From an uncultured Collinsella sp. (GTDB lineage: Bacteria; Actinomycetota; Coriobacteriia; Coriobacteriales; Coriobacteriaceae), in the NCBI GenBank assembly GCA_937995345.1, contig CALKKS010000012.1:85291-149290 (forward strand): a DNA stretch of 64,000 bases. The letters run 5' to 3'. The notes under the pieces were generated by a model. The model saw only the letters and a program-made list of their open reading frames with translations. It searched no databases and was not told the DNA's origin. Below are positions 1 through 8,917 of the stretch, piece by piece; the stretch's first letter is position 1, and each line of letters opens with the position of its first letter. The position numbers were made by a program, and so were the translations under genes.

Positions 1-1986
1 CGGGCACCGTTAAGATGATCGCCCTCGCAGCTCTGCACCAACAGCGGTCGCGGAGCGATAAGCGAGGCGATATCGCCCATATCGAGCAGGCGCCACAGCC
101 CCGGCACATAGTTGCAGCTGCAGTTGCCGTTGAGGTGCAGCAGAGAATCGTCGACACCGTACAGATAGCCCGAGACAAACGCCTTGCGCACGCGCGGGTC
201 GAGCGCCGCCAGGTACAGCGTCATGTATCCGCCGCCCGAAAAGCCAAAGCAGCCCAGGTCATCCATGGCAATGTCGCCGCGCGCCTCGAGGTAATCGATC
301 AGACGCATGTTGTCCCAGGCGTTGAGGCCCGCAACGGTAAGACCCAGCGGCTCGGCCATGCGCGCCTGGTTTAGACACGTACCGCGCAGGAAGCTGTTCT
401 CGTCGTCGCCCTGGCCCTTCCAATCGCGACGGTATCCCCAACCGCGAGCATCGGGGCAGACGGCCACATAGCCCATGCGCGCCAGACGCAGACCGTAGTC
501 GTAGTTGAACTTACGCACGGCGTCGTCGACCGCCGGCACGCCCGTCACACCCGCAACACTTGCGGCTCCGGCGCCCTGGTGGCCATGCGGGCAGATATAG
601 CAGCGCTTGCGGCCGTGCGCATCGAGCTTGGGCGCCTGCGACTCCAGTAGGTAGAACGGCATCCAAACGTTGTGCTCCACCTGCAGCATCGCATGGGTGC
701 GCACGATACCGCCGGCAATCTGCGCCCGATCGAGCTCGCGTACCTCAATCGGCACACGATCCATAAGTGATAGGCCCAACAGGTCAAACAGCCGAGCCCT
801 CGTCGCGATCTGCCATGCTTCAAAGTCACCGGGCGTCGCGCCCTTAAACGCGGCAGAGCGGCCTTCGCTCTTAAGACGGTCGCGAAACGCCGGTTCATCT
901 TCGTAATAGGTGTCGATATGCACCGTGCGACCGTTATCGGAAAGGCCAGCGGTCTCCACGGCGCCACCCGAGCCGCCTTCGGGGTCCCAACCGTCCGCAC
1001 CGGCAAGCACCTGCTCGCGGGCATACCGGGCAGTGGCTGCAGCATCGAGCTCGCGGGCCCATGGCACCCAGCCGGCAGTATCCCCTGCCGGCCCATGCAG
1101 GATTGCACCGGCATACCGCGCACAATTGTGCGCCGTCGGCTTATTCCAATCCCACCAGCCTTCACGCCTGATATGCCGTCCCAGCCAGCAGTCGATCAAC
1201 ACGGTCTGGGCCCATTCGCGCCAAGGACGACCCAGGTAGACCGAATCCGGCGCCACGTCCTGCGGAGCCGTAAACGAGCAGCCGTGGAACACAAAACCGT
1301 ACGGCTCTCCCTCGGGCGTCGACGCCGCCGTCACGTAGCCGTTCACGTCCATATTGCGGTTGAGCGACCGGATCTCGCACCCCTCAAAAAAAGGCACGCG
1401 CACCGCCAAAGATAAAGTCGACGTCGCCCTCGATCCGGCAGCGCCGGAAATACTGACGGCCCACTCGGCGCGGCGCAAACTGCTTGGGTCCTATGAACCC
1501 GCCCGGTTTGACTTCGCGTGGCGGCAGCGGGCCCAAAAACAGCGTGTCCTGGTGGCCCGTAATGTAGCAGGCATCGACCACCAGACGATCGCCGTCGGCA
1601 TACAGGGCAATCGCCTGCCCCACCTCGCGACCGTCTCCGGCATCGTTGACGATCGTGAGGTTCTCGAGCCGCACGTCATCGGCATCGACCAAAACGGTAT
1701 AGGTCCTAAACGTGCCAAGCGTGCCGTCGACACCCGAGCCATCACTCGAGGGCATCTTGGCACCCAGGCCGCCCACAATGCGCACGCTGTCAGCCGTCTC
1801 GCCCACCAACGTCACATGCGGTCGATGAATCTCGACCCGCTCGCGATACTCGCCCGGATCGACATGAATCCTCACCGGTTGTTCAGCATTCGGATAGAGC
1901 TGATCGACTGCCGCCAAGGCCTCGGAAATGCTGCGGTATGCCCCCGCACGCTCGGTCGATACTTCAAAAACTTGTTCTTCAATCAT
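1..1986 (-). pseudogene. Pectinesterase (CE8) fused to alpha/beta-hydrolase esterase; frameshifted, 3' end outside window
   Basis: The first 200 codons (1986 down to 1387) encode a pectin methylesterase beta-helix: the catalytic region GHQDTLFLG and the second Asp in GDVDFIFG are visible. The frame then stops at TGA (1384-1386) in a run of seven T (plus strand A, 1386-1392). With one T removed the protein continues FEGCEIRSLN and on to LGRPWREWAQTV, the Arg/Trp signature of CE8. It then runs without a stop into an alpha/beta hydrolase with nucleophile elbow GFSGGG and a later CEGDHLNG segment, past the window start. The hydrolase resembles acetyl xylan esterase or dienelactone-hydrolase-like enzymes; its substrate is inferred. 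No signal peptide is seen, so it would act in the cytoplasm on imported pectin fragments. RBS AAAGGG precedes ATG 1986. The slip could be a sequencing error, a true pseudogene or a phase-variable tract. Confidence 0.8.
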
Positions 1987-2120
1987 CAGTCGCTACGCCC
2001 TTTCGTCGCGGACCGCCTACGCTGCAGTTCCGGCATATAAAGAGCACGTGCGATGGGTCGGGAAGGCCCCGTCCATCGCACGTCACAACATGCCGGATTC
2101 GATTGTTTAAGAGCAAACGC

Positions 2121-3716
2121 TTACGCGCGCACAACCTTGTCGACGTTTTGGAGCTGCAGCTCCTCGCCGTCCTGGCCTTCGATGCTCACATTTTGCAGGT
2201 CGAGCACCTTGACGTTTTGTGCGATGATGCCCTGGCGCACCATGGGCTCAACGCCGCAGGCCATGGCCGGGACAAAGGGCTCGGCGTTGGGCGAGAAGGT
2301 CACGTGGACGTCCTCGAACGTCAGGCGCGTCACCTTGCTCTCGGGCAGGCCCGTGATGTAGGCCGCGGCGGCATGGCAGTTGGTGGCCTCGATATCGCGG
2401 AACGTCGTGGCACCAAAGCCGGGCGTGCGGTCGTCGACGGGCAGCGCCTCGCGGTTCTGGACATAATCGGTCTTGCCGTCCTTGTCGCAGAAGTAGAACG
2501 AGTTGACCACGAAGGGCGTAAGCACCTTGTCCATGCGAATGTGCTCGAAGGTGATGCCCTCGTTGACGGCGTCCTTGCCGCGACCGCGACGGGTCTTGAC
2601 GCGCAGGCCGCGGTCGGTGCGCTCGAACAGACACTTGCTCACGGTAAGGTCCTTGATGCCGCCGGCGGCCTCGGAGCCCAGGACCACGGCGCCGTGGCCA
2701 TCGTGCATGTAGCAGTGCGAGATCAGCACGTCGTGCGTTGCGGGGCGAAGCTCGGGCTCAATGCCCAGCTTGCCGCTCTTGATGGCGATACAGTCGTCGC
2801 CCACCGAGAACTGGCAGCCCAGGATGCGGACAAAGCCGCAGCTCTCGGGATCGAAGCCGTCGGTGTTGTGGGAGTTCTTGGGGCCCTCGATGGACAGGCA
2901 GAGCGCATCGACGTGCTCGCACAGGATGGGGTGGATGTTCCACGCCGGGCTGTTGCGGACGGTGAAGCCTGCCAGGCTCACGTTCTCGCACTCGGACAGG
3001 AAAATCATGCGCGGACGGGCGACCTCGCGGCCCTCCTCGGGACGGAAGATGTTCTTAAAGTCCTTGTTCCACCAGTTGTCCTCGGCAAAATCGGTCTGGC
3101 CGTCAATTGCACCGCGGCCATAGATGCACACGTCGTGCACGCTCAGGCCGGTAAAGGTGGAGCAATAGGTTGCAAAGCTCTCGCCCTCCCAGCGGCCCAG
3201 CGGAGTCATGTCGGTACCGGCGTAACCGGCGCCCTCGTCGCCCTTGACCGTACCGGGGATGTAGGCAAGCGCCGCGCGGTCGTGGCGGGCCAGCAGCACG
3301 GCGCCCTCGACAAGCTCGATGTTGATATGGCTCTTAAGGAAGAGCGACTTGATGCGGTAGTTACCGGCGGGGATCAGCACGCGACCACCCTTGGGGCAGG
3401 CCATGATGGCGGCCTGGATGTTGGTGGTGTCGTCGTGCTCGGCATCGCCCTTGGCGCCGCAGTCGCGAACGTTAATGGTAAAAGGCTCTGCCGGCGTGGT
3501 GACGCCCACACTCAGCTCGCGCTCGCCGCAAACAAAGCGGACCAAGTTGCGTTTGCCGGGAACCAGGCCGTCAACATAGGTCTCGACCGTGTTCGTGGTG
3601 CCGGCGGGCTCATCGTTGACAAAGATCTCCCACGTATCGGCGCAGGTAAAGTAGCCGCCGTCGTCGAGCTCGATCACGGCCGCGCGGGCGTTACGCCAGA
3701 TAACGTTCGTCTCCAT
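2121..3716 (-). CDS. Glycoside hydrolase family 28 (polygalacturonase-like)
   Basis: This 531-residue protein hydrolyses alpha-1,4-galacturonide bonds in pectin fragments, probably as an exo-enzyme. An N-terminal beta-rich domain (about residues 1-78) precedes the right-handed beta-helix. GH28 motifs are in order: NTDG at about 283-286, GDD at about 305-307, GHG near 339 and RVK near 371, covering the three catalytic Asp and the substrate-binding His/Arg/Lys. Start chosen at ATG 3716 because GAGGGAG lies six bases before it; an upstream in-frame TTG would sit before that site. There is no signal peptide, so cytoplasmic action is likely. It lies between the symporter gene and the pectinesterase and is probably co-transcribed or read through from the operator-controlled promoter upstream of the symporter. 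Confidence 0.9.
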   Translation of the reverse strand: METNVIWRNARAAVIELDDGGYFTCADTWEIFVNDEPAGTTNTVETYVDGLVPGKRNLVRFVCGERELSVGVTTPAEPFTINVRDCGAKGDAEHDDTTNIQAAIMACPKGGRVLIPAGNYRIKSLFLKSHINIELVEGAVLLARHDRAALAYIPGTVKGDEGAGYAGTDMTPLGRWEGESFATYCSTFTGLSVHDVCIYGRGAIDGQTDFAEDNWWNKDFKNIFRPEEGREVARPRMIFLSECENVSLAGFTVRNSPAWNIHPILCEHVDALCLSIEGPKNSHNTDGFDPESCGFVRILGCQFSVGDDCIAIKSGKLGIEPELRPATHDVLISHCYMHDGHGAVVLGSEAAGGIKDLTVSKCLFERTDRGLRVKTRRGRGKDAVNEGITFEHIRMDKVLTPFVVNSFYFCDKDGKTDYVQNREALPVDDRTPGFGATTFRDIEATNCHAAAAYITGLPESKVTRLTFEDVHVTFSPNAEPFVPAMACGVEPMVRQGIIAQNVKVLDLQNVSIEGQDGEELQLQNVDKVVRA

Positions 3717-3765
3717 GGATTTCTCCCTCAAAAAGATTCTCTAAAAGTTAATTGTACGCTGTTGC

Positions 3766-3810
3766 AAAAAAGGGCCGTACCTGCCGGCGGATATCCGGTG
3801 GCACGGCCCT
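3766..3810 (-). terminator. Rho-independent terminator after the sugar symporter gene
   Basis: AGGGCCGT (3771-3778) pairs with ACGGCCCT (3803-3810), with inner GCCGG/CCGG pairing. On the minus strand the stem is followed by six T (plus strand A 3766-3771). It lies between the symporter stop and the GH28 gene, so GH28 depends on read-through or its own promoter. Confidence 0.8.
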
Positions 3811-3833
3811 GTGGTTTGGACGATAGGCTAGCC

Positions 3834-5393
3834 CTACTCGGCGGGCGTCACGCTGCCGTCCTGGAAGCCAACGTTGTTGTGAGCGAAGCAATCCTCATAC
3901 TTGAAGCCGGAGAGCTCCTCGCAGAGCGCCTTGACCTCGGGCTGGACGTCGGCCATCTTGCCGCCCTCCTTGACGCGCTTGATCTCGTCGCAGAGGATGT
4001 CGCACTGCTCCTTGTCGATCTTGATGCCGCGGGCAAGGACAGCTGCGAGCAGGAAGAAACCGGCGCAGCCGATGAGCATGTAGCCGCAGATGTACAGAGG
4101 CACGGTTGCGGGCTGGGTCACGGCGTCGCTGTTGCCGGCGGTCTGAATGAAGCCGGAGGCAGCCAGGACGATGGCCCATGCATTGACGGCGACAGCCTGG
4201 GCGATCTGCTGGCAGAGCTGCTGAGCGGAGCTGTAGATGCCCTCGCGGCGACGCAGGGTGATGAGCTCATCGACATCGGGGATGTAGTTGAGCAGGACGT
4301 CGGGCAGATACTGGAAGCCAACGTAGAAGAACTTCCAGATGGCGAAGATGATGGGATAGGCGATCATGGCGATGGCGACCGTAGAGGTGCCGTTGATTTG
4401 ACCAAAGGCGAAGTAGTTGTACGCGATGATGCACGCAGCGCAACCGACGTTGGCCAGGTACCAAGACTTGTGGAAGCCCTTCTTGGCCATGAGGGCAACC
4501 CAGACAGCGGTGCAGACGATAGCGACGACCTTGCCGGGCATCTCCATCACAGACTCGTAGGACTTAGGAATCTGCAGACAGTAGACGATGAAGAAGGACA
4601 GGCAGGCAGACCAGCAGGCAGCAGCGAGCTTCGTGGAGACCTGTGCGTACAGAACCTTACGGAAGGACTTGTTGCGGAAGGTGGAAACGACGTCGATGAA
4701 GAACTTCTTGATACCCTCGCCGACGCTCTCGATCTTCTCCTGAGCGACCTCCTCGGGGGTGTGCTCCCAGGTGGACAGGTACACGCAGAGCAGCGAGATT
4801 GCCATGACCGAAGCGTTGATCGAGGCGATGATGAAGTAGCTGAACGGGTTGGTCTCGCCGAAGGTGCCAAAGCCGAAGCCGACGAGTGCGGCCATCAGGA
4901 AGCCGGCGGCGTTACCAAAGAGGTGCTTGTAGCCGGTGAGGTACGTACGCTCCTTGAAGTCGTCGGTCATCTCGATGGTCAGCGGCGACAGGTTGGCGGT
5001 GCAGAACGTGTACGCGACGTTGTAGATCAGGTACAGCGCGAAGTAGTACGGGAAGCCAAACGGCGTGGCGACGAAGATGAGCGGCTCGGCGATCATCATC
5101 GGGATAGCCAGCAGAATCCAGAAACGGCGACGACCGAAGATGCGGCCGACCTTGGTGGCGTAGAAGTTATCGGCCACGAAACCCATCAGCGGGCAAAGGA
5201 TGGCGTTGAGGTAAATGGCGAACGAGCTGATCAGAGCAGCCTCGCCTGCGGACAGGCCGCACTCCGTGGACAGGAACAGCACCATGTAGCTGTGCGTAAA
5301 GCTCAGGGCACCGGAGTTGAGCATACCGCCCATACCAAAGCCCAGGCGCGTCCAGAATGTGATCTTGCGCTTTTTGCCGATCTTGTTAGTCAT
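3834..5393 (-). CDS. GPH-family sugar:cation symporter (MFS superfamily)
   Basis: This 519-residue membrane protein has about 12 hydrophobic segments and the general layout of glycoside-pentoside-hexuronide:cation symporters (N-terminal RLGFGMGGMLNSG region, MGFVADNFYATKVGRIFGRRRFW loop). By context it should import galacturonate or short oligogalacturonides for the cytoplasmic GH28 and Uxa enzymes; substrate is inferred. The C-terminal hydrophilic tail of about 60 residues (EQCDILCDEIKRVKEGG onward) is longer than in minimal transporters. ATG 5393 is preceded by AGGGAG; the reading frame extends 23 codons further upstream, but without a ribosome site. The promoter region holds two LacI-type operators and the 26-bp CCGTT motif. 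Confidence 0.88.
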   Translation of the reverse strand: MTNKIGKKRKITFWTRLGFGMGGMLNSGALSFTHSYMVLFLSTECGLSAGEAALISSFAIYLNAILCPLMGFVADNFYATKVGRIFGRRRFWILLAIPMMIAEPLIFVATPFGFPYYFALYLIYNVAYTFCTANLSPLTIEMTDDFKERTYLTGYKHLFGNAAGFLMAALVGFGFGTFGETNPFSYFIIASINASVMAISLLCVYLSTWEHTPEEVAQEKIESVGEGIKKFFIDVVSTFRNKSFRKVLYAQVSTKLAAACWSACLSFFIVYCLQIPKSYESVMEMPGKVVAIVCTAVWVALMAKKGFHKSWYLANVGCAACIIAYNYFAFGQINGTSTVAIAMIAYPIIFAIWKFFYVGFQYLPDVLLNYIPDVDELITLRRREGIYSSAQQLCQQIAQAVAVNAWAIVLAASGFIQTAGNSDAVTQPATVPLYICGYMLIGCAGFFLLAAVLARGIKIDKEQCDILCDEIKRVKEGGKMADVQPEVKALCEELSGFKYEDCFAHNNVGFQDGSVTPAE

Positions 5394-5472
5394 CGAGCTC
5401 CCTCTCTCTTCTCGATTGTCTTTGAACAAGACATTGAAGTCCACACCGACGTCTGTCTGCATGTCGTTCAGG

Positions 5473-5484
5473 GTGAACGTTTAG
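5473..5484. promoter_or_regulatory. LacI-type operator (degenerate), symporter promoter
   Basis: GTGAACGTTTAG is a one-sided variant of the GTGAACGTTCAC palindrome. Its centre is 40 bp from the intact copy at 5513-5524, a spacing that allows two dimers on the same promoter. Confidence 0.6.
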
Positions 5485-5512
5485 CTAGATTATGCGCGAT
5501 TCCTTACGTGAG

Positions 5513-5524
5513 GTGAACGTTCAC
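5513..5524. promoter_or_regulatory. LacI-type operator, symporter promoter
   Basis: GTGAACGTTCAC is a perfect palindrome with the central CG typical of LacI-family operators. It matches the two sites upstream of uxaC. The candidate regulator is the LacI protein at 10807-11886. Confidence 0.75.
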
Positions 5525-5540
5525 TTGCATATTATCCCCG

Positions 5541-5566
5541 AACGGTCGATTTTTACCGCTGAACGG
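5541..5566 (-). promoter_or_regulatory. 26-bp CCGTT direct-repeat motif, copy A
   Basis: On the minus strand the site begins CCGTT, contains AAAATC and ends ACCGTT; the two CCGTT half-sites are exactly 21 bp apart. Copies with 19 of 26 invariant positions occur at 10467-10492 and 21405-21430. It lies upstream of the operators, where an activator would bind. The binding protein is unknown. Confidence 0.55.
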
Positions 5567-5632
5567 ACACATTTGATGCCCATGGCCCTATTTATTGCTG
5601 GTAAAGATGTCATATTGGACAAATAGAAAAAG

Positions 5633-5642
5633 GTGAACGTTT
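5633..5642. promoter_or_regulatory. Possible third LacI-type half-operator
   Basis: TGAACGTTTA repeats the degenerate operator core seen at 5474-5483. It lies 119 bp (centre to centre) from the intact symporter operator, just past the uxaA terminator. A looping auxiliary site is possible but unproven. Confidence 0.35.
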
Positions 5643-5674
5643 ATTATGATTTCCTTTTTCATGCACCCGTAAGC

Positions 5675-5710
5675 AAAACGGTCCCGCCAGGACTACTCCC
5701 GGCAGGACCG
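5675..5710 (-). terminator. Terminator of the uxaCBA operon
   Basis: CGGTCCCGCC (5679-5688) pairs with GGCAGGACCG (5701-5710). On the minus strand it is followed by four T. It lies 34 bases after the uxaA stop. Confidence 0.7.
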
Positions 5711-5743
5711 CTATATAGGAACTATGTTCGGATGAACTTGCCC

Positions 5744-7228
5744 CTACAGGCAGACGCCGTCCTTCCAGATGCTGATCTCGTGGCAGCCGCGACGCTCGGC
5801 ACTTGTGAGCTTGCCGCTCGCCGTGTCCAGCACCAGCTGATACAGGTCGCCAGCAGCCTCGTCGAGCGTACGCTCGCCCGTAGCCACCACGCCGGCGTTA
5901 AAGTCCATCCAGTTGGCCTTGTGGTCGCACAGGCGCTGGTTGGTGAACACCTTGAGGGTGGGCGCCGGCGCGCCAAACGGCGTGCCGCGACCGGTCGAGA
6001 ACAGGATCACATGGCAACCGGCGGCGGTGAGCGCCGTGGTCGACACCATATCGTTGCCCGGGCCGCACAGCATGTTCAGGCCATGCTTGGTGGCCTGGCC
6101 GGCATACGGCAGCACGTCGACGATGGGCGCGGAGCCGCCCTTTTGCACGCAACCGCAGCTCTTGTCCTCGAGCGTGGTAATGCCGCCGTCCTTGTTACCA
6201 GGGCTCGGATTCTCGTAGACCACCTCACCGTGGCTGATGAAGTAGTCCTTAAAGCCGTTGAGCATGTCGGAGGCGGCGTTAAAGACCTGCTCGTTCTCGC
6301 AGCGGTCGAGCAGGATGCTCTCGGCGCCAAACATCTCAGGCACCTCGGTCAGTACCGACGTGCCGCCGCGCGCGACGACCATATCGCTCACGCGACCGAT
6401 CGTGGGGTTGGCGGTAATGCCCGAAAGACCGTCGGAGCCGCCGCACTTAAGACCGATGACCAACTCGGAAGCCGGAATGGGCTCGCGCTTGGCCTGCTTG
6501 GCAAGGTCGGCCAGCTCGGTTAGGATCTTGTGGCCCTCGACCTGCTCGTCGGCAACGTCCTGGCAGGTGAGGAAACGGACGCGCTCGTGATCGAAGTCAC
6601 CGAGCTCGTCGAGCACCTGCTGATGCGTGCAGTTTTCGCAACCGAGCGACAGGAACAGCACGCCGGCGGCATTGGGGTGACGCGAGAGCGCCACCAGCAG
6701 ACGACGCGTCTGGGCGTGGTCGGCGCCGGTCTGCGAGCAGCCGAAGGGGTGCGGAAAGTAGTAGACGCCCTCGAGCGAGCCCTCGACCAGGTCCTGAGCC
6801 TGCTCGCACATAGCACGTGCGACCTCGTTGACGCAGCCGACCGTGGGGATGATCCACAGCTCGTTGCGCGTGGCGGCACGGCCGTCGGCACGACGGAAGC
6901 CCATAAAGGTCTCGGGCTCAACGGGATCCACGACCGGATGCGTGGGGTTGTAGGTGTACTCGACCTCACCCGAAAGGTTGGTCTTCACATTGTGCGTGTG
7001 GAGCCACTGACCGGGCTGGATGTCGCCCGTCACGTGTCCGATGGGCAGGCCGTACTTGATGACGTCCTCCCCCGCGGCAATCGCGCGCACGGCCATCTTG
7101 TGGCCCTGCGGGATGTCCTCCACGGCCACGACCTCGCCCACGCCGGGGACCGCGACGGCGGTGCCCTTGGCGAGCGGCGACAGCGCAACAATCACGTTAT
7201 CGGCCGGATTAATCTGGATAGTGTTCAT
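5744..7228 (-). CDS. uxaA: Altronate dehydratase
   Basis: UxaA converts D-altronate to 2-keto-3-deoxy-D-gluconate in galacturonate breakdown. The 494-residue length matches the Escherichia coli enzyme. An N-terminal SAF-like domain (about residues 1-90, with the HTHNVKTNL segment) is followed by the UxaA/GarD catalytic domain with conserved Cys and Gly stretches (HPFGCSQTGADHAQTRR, LGCENCTHQQV, LKCGGSDGLSG, CGPGNDMVST). ATG 7228 gives the expected N-terminus; AGGA lies about nine bases upstream. It is the last gene of uxaC-uxaB-uxaA, with a hairpin in the uxaB-uxaA gap. Confidence 0.95.
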   Translation of the reverse strand: MNTIQINPADNVIVALSPLAKGTAVAVPGVGEVVAVEDIPQGHKMAVRAIAAGEDVIKYGLPIGHVTGDIQPGQWLHTHNVKTNLSGEVEYTYNPTHPVVDPVEPETFMGFRRADGRAATRNELWIIPTVGCVNEVARAMCEQAQDLVEGSLEGVYYFPHPFGCSQTGADHAQTRRLLVALSRHPNAAGVLFLSLGCENCTHQQVLDELGDFDHERVRFLTCQDVADEQVEGHKILTELADLAKQAKREPIPASELVIGLKCGGSDGLSGITANPTIGRVSDMVVARGGTSVLTEVPEMFGAESILLDRCENEQVFNAASDMLNGFKDYFISHGEVVYENPSPGNKDGGITTLEDKSCGCVQKGGSAPIVDVLPYAGQATKHGLNMLCGPGNDMVSTTALTAAGCHVILFSTGRGTPFGAPAPTLKVFTNQRLCDHKANWMDFNAGVVATGERTLDEAAGDLYQLVLDTASGKLTSAERRGCHEISIWKDGVCL

Positions 7229-7270
7229 TACAAAGAGTCCTAACCCTACAGGTTGAGCAAAAATCGAGCG

Positions 7271-7296
7271 GCGCCCACCGGTTGGCCGGCGGGCGC
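7271..7296 (-). terminator. Intercistronic hairpin between uxaB and uxaA
   Basis: GCGCCC (7271-7276) pairs with GGGCGC (7291-7296), with inner CCGG/CCGG pairing. A short T run follows on the minus strand, so it may attenuate uxaA or protect the uxaB message. Confidence 0.5.
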
Positions 7297-7306
7297 ACAA
7301 AAGGAT

Positions 7307-8821
7307 TTAGGCCTGGGCGTTGGCGAATGCCTGCTTGACGCCCTCGGCACGCACGACGGCGAGCGCGTCGACGACAAACTCCTCAAGACCGGCGATCTGG
7401 GTCAGGTCCTCGCCCCACATCTGCTCGTTGGTGAGCACGTCGTGCACCAACTCGGCATCGTCGGCGCCAGCGTGGGCGGCGTAGAAGTCGAGCACGAAAG
7501 CGTCGTCCTGAGCGGTGTACTCGGTGCCGTCGGCGCGACGCAGGTGCAGGCCGTCACCCTCGCGAGCAACGAGCTCCTGCGTATAGAAGGCAATGAGCGT
7601 AGCGAGGCTCGTCGCCAGGCACTTGGGCAGGTTGCCGGTCTCGGCAACATAGTCCTTGAGCGTGGGCAGGTCGCGAGCACGCCATTTGGCGGTTGAGTTG
7701 AGGCAAATGGAGAGCAGCGCGTGGTCGATAAACGGGTTGTCGAAGCGGTTCTCGACGGCAGCGGCAAAGGCCTTGCAGTCCTCGACGTCCAGGTCGGCGG
7801 CAAGCGTCGGGATGACCTCGTCGTAGAGCATGGTGTTCATAAAGCCGCGGATAGTCTCGTCGTGCATGCAGTCGCGCACGATGTCAAAGCCGGCAACCCA
7901 GGAGCCCGGAACAAAGGCAGTGTGGGCGCCGTTGAGGATGCGGACCTTGCGCTTCTTGTACGGGGTGACATCGGGTGTCACAAAGACGCCCGGCAGGCCG
8001 GCCTTCACGAAGGGCAGGCGCTCCTTGAGCGACTCATCGCCCTGGATACCCCACATCTGGAAGGGCTCGCGCACGGCCAGGAAGGGATCCTCGTAGCCCA
8101 GGCGCTCGGCAACCGCGGCGGCCTCCTTGGGGTCGCGGATGCGGCCGGGGACGATGGTGTCGACGAGCGTGGTGCAGATGGTGCAGTCGTTGGCCATCCA
8201 CTGCGAGAACTCGTCCTCCCAGCCCCAATCGCTCACGTACTGGTTCATGATGCGCAGCAGCTCCTCGCCATTATGGTCGATGAGCTCGCAGGCGAGCACG
8301 ATGACGCCCGGCTTACCGGCAGCCCAGCGAGTGTGAAGGACCTGGACAAGCTTGGCGGGGAAGCTCGCGGGCGGCATGTCGTCGGCCTTGCAGGACGGAT
8401 CGTAGGCGATACCGGCCTCGGTGGTGTTGGAGACGATAATCTCCAGGTCATCGGAGACGGCGACCTCCATGACGGCGTGGTAGTCGTCCTCGCGGTACGG
8501 GTTGAGGCAGCGGCTGCAAGCGCTGATCACGCGGGACTCGTCAACCGTGTTGCCGTTCTCCTTGCCGCGCACCAGCACGGTGTACAGGTCGTCCTGGGCA
8601 TTGATGCCGTCGGCAAAGCCAAAGGCACCGCTGATGGGCTGCACCATGACGACCTTGCCGTTCCAGCCGGTGGCCTCGTTGCCCATATCAAAGAAGCGGT
8701 CCACGAAAGCGCGCAGGAAGTTGCCCTCGCCAAACTGCAGGACCTTCTCGGGGGCGTCCTTGGGCAGCACGTAACCCTTATAACCGATCTTCTCGAGCGT
8801 CTCGTAGCTGATGTTCTCCAT
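7307..8821 (-). CDS. uxaB: Tagaturonate reductase (altronate oxidoreductase)
   Basis: UxaB reduces D-tagaturonate to D-altronate with NADH. The 504-residue protein has the mannitol-dehydrogenase-family layout: an N-terminal Rossmann segment (LQFGEGNFLRAFVDRFFD), the linker SNTTEAGIAYDP, and a C-terminal domain with KVRILNGAHTAFVPG, where the conserved Lys and Asn-His surround the active site. AAGGAG lies before ATG 8821. It is the middle gene of the uxaC-uxaB-uxaA operon; a hairpin-rich gap (8822-8917) separates it from uxaC. Confidence 0.95.
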   Translation of the reverse strand: MENISYETLEKIGYKGYVLPKDAPEKVLQFGEGNFLRAFVDRFFDMGNEATGWNGKVVMVQPISGAFGFADGINAQDDLYTVLVRGKENGNTVDESRVISACSRCLNPYREDDYHAVMEVAVSDDLEIIVSNTTEAGIAYDPSCKADDMPPASFPAKLVQVLHTRWAAGKPGVIVLACELIDHNGEELLRIMNQYVSDWGWEDEFSQWMANDCTICTTLVDTIVPGRIRDPKEAAAVAERLGYEDPFLAVREPFQMWGIQGDESLKERLPFVKAGLPGVFVTPDVTPYKKRKVRILNGAHTAFVPGSWVAGFDIVRDCMHDETIRGFMNTMLYDEVIPTLAADLDVEDCKAFAAAVENRFDNPFIDHALLSICLNSTAKWRARDLPTLKDYVAETGNLPKCLATSLATLIAFYTQELVAREGDGLHLRRADGTEYTAQDDAFVLDFYAAHAGADDAELVHDVLTNEQMWGEDLTQIAGLEEFVVDALAVVRAEGVKQAFANAQA

Positions 8822-8860
8822 CTATGTATCTCCTTAGGCGTTTGTTAGCGTGAAAGCTTG

Positions 8861-8894
8861 CCGGAGGCGCCGCGTGTGGCGACGGCGCTCCCGG
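8861..8894 (-). terminator. Intercistronic hairpin between uxaC and uxaB
   Basis: CCGGAGGCGCCG (8861-8872) pairs with CGGCGCTCCCGG (8883-8894) with one mismatched pair. No strong T run follows, so it is more likely an mRNA-processing or attenuating hairpin than a full terminator. Confidence 0.45.
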
Positions 8895-8917
8895 GTCCTA
8901 TGTGATTCGGTGCGAAC

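Noticed and set aside
1938..5516. A 1,192-codon open frame on the plus strand
   Set aside because: It lies antisense to the GH28 and symporter genes, whose motifs are clear; it arises from GC-rich third positions.
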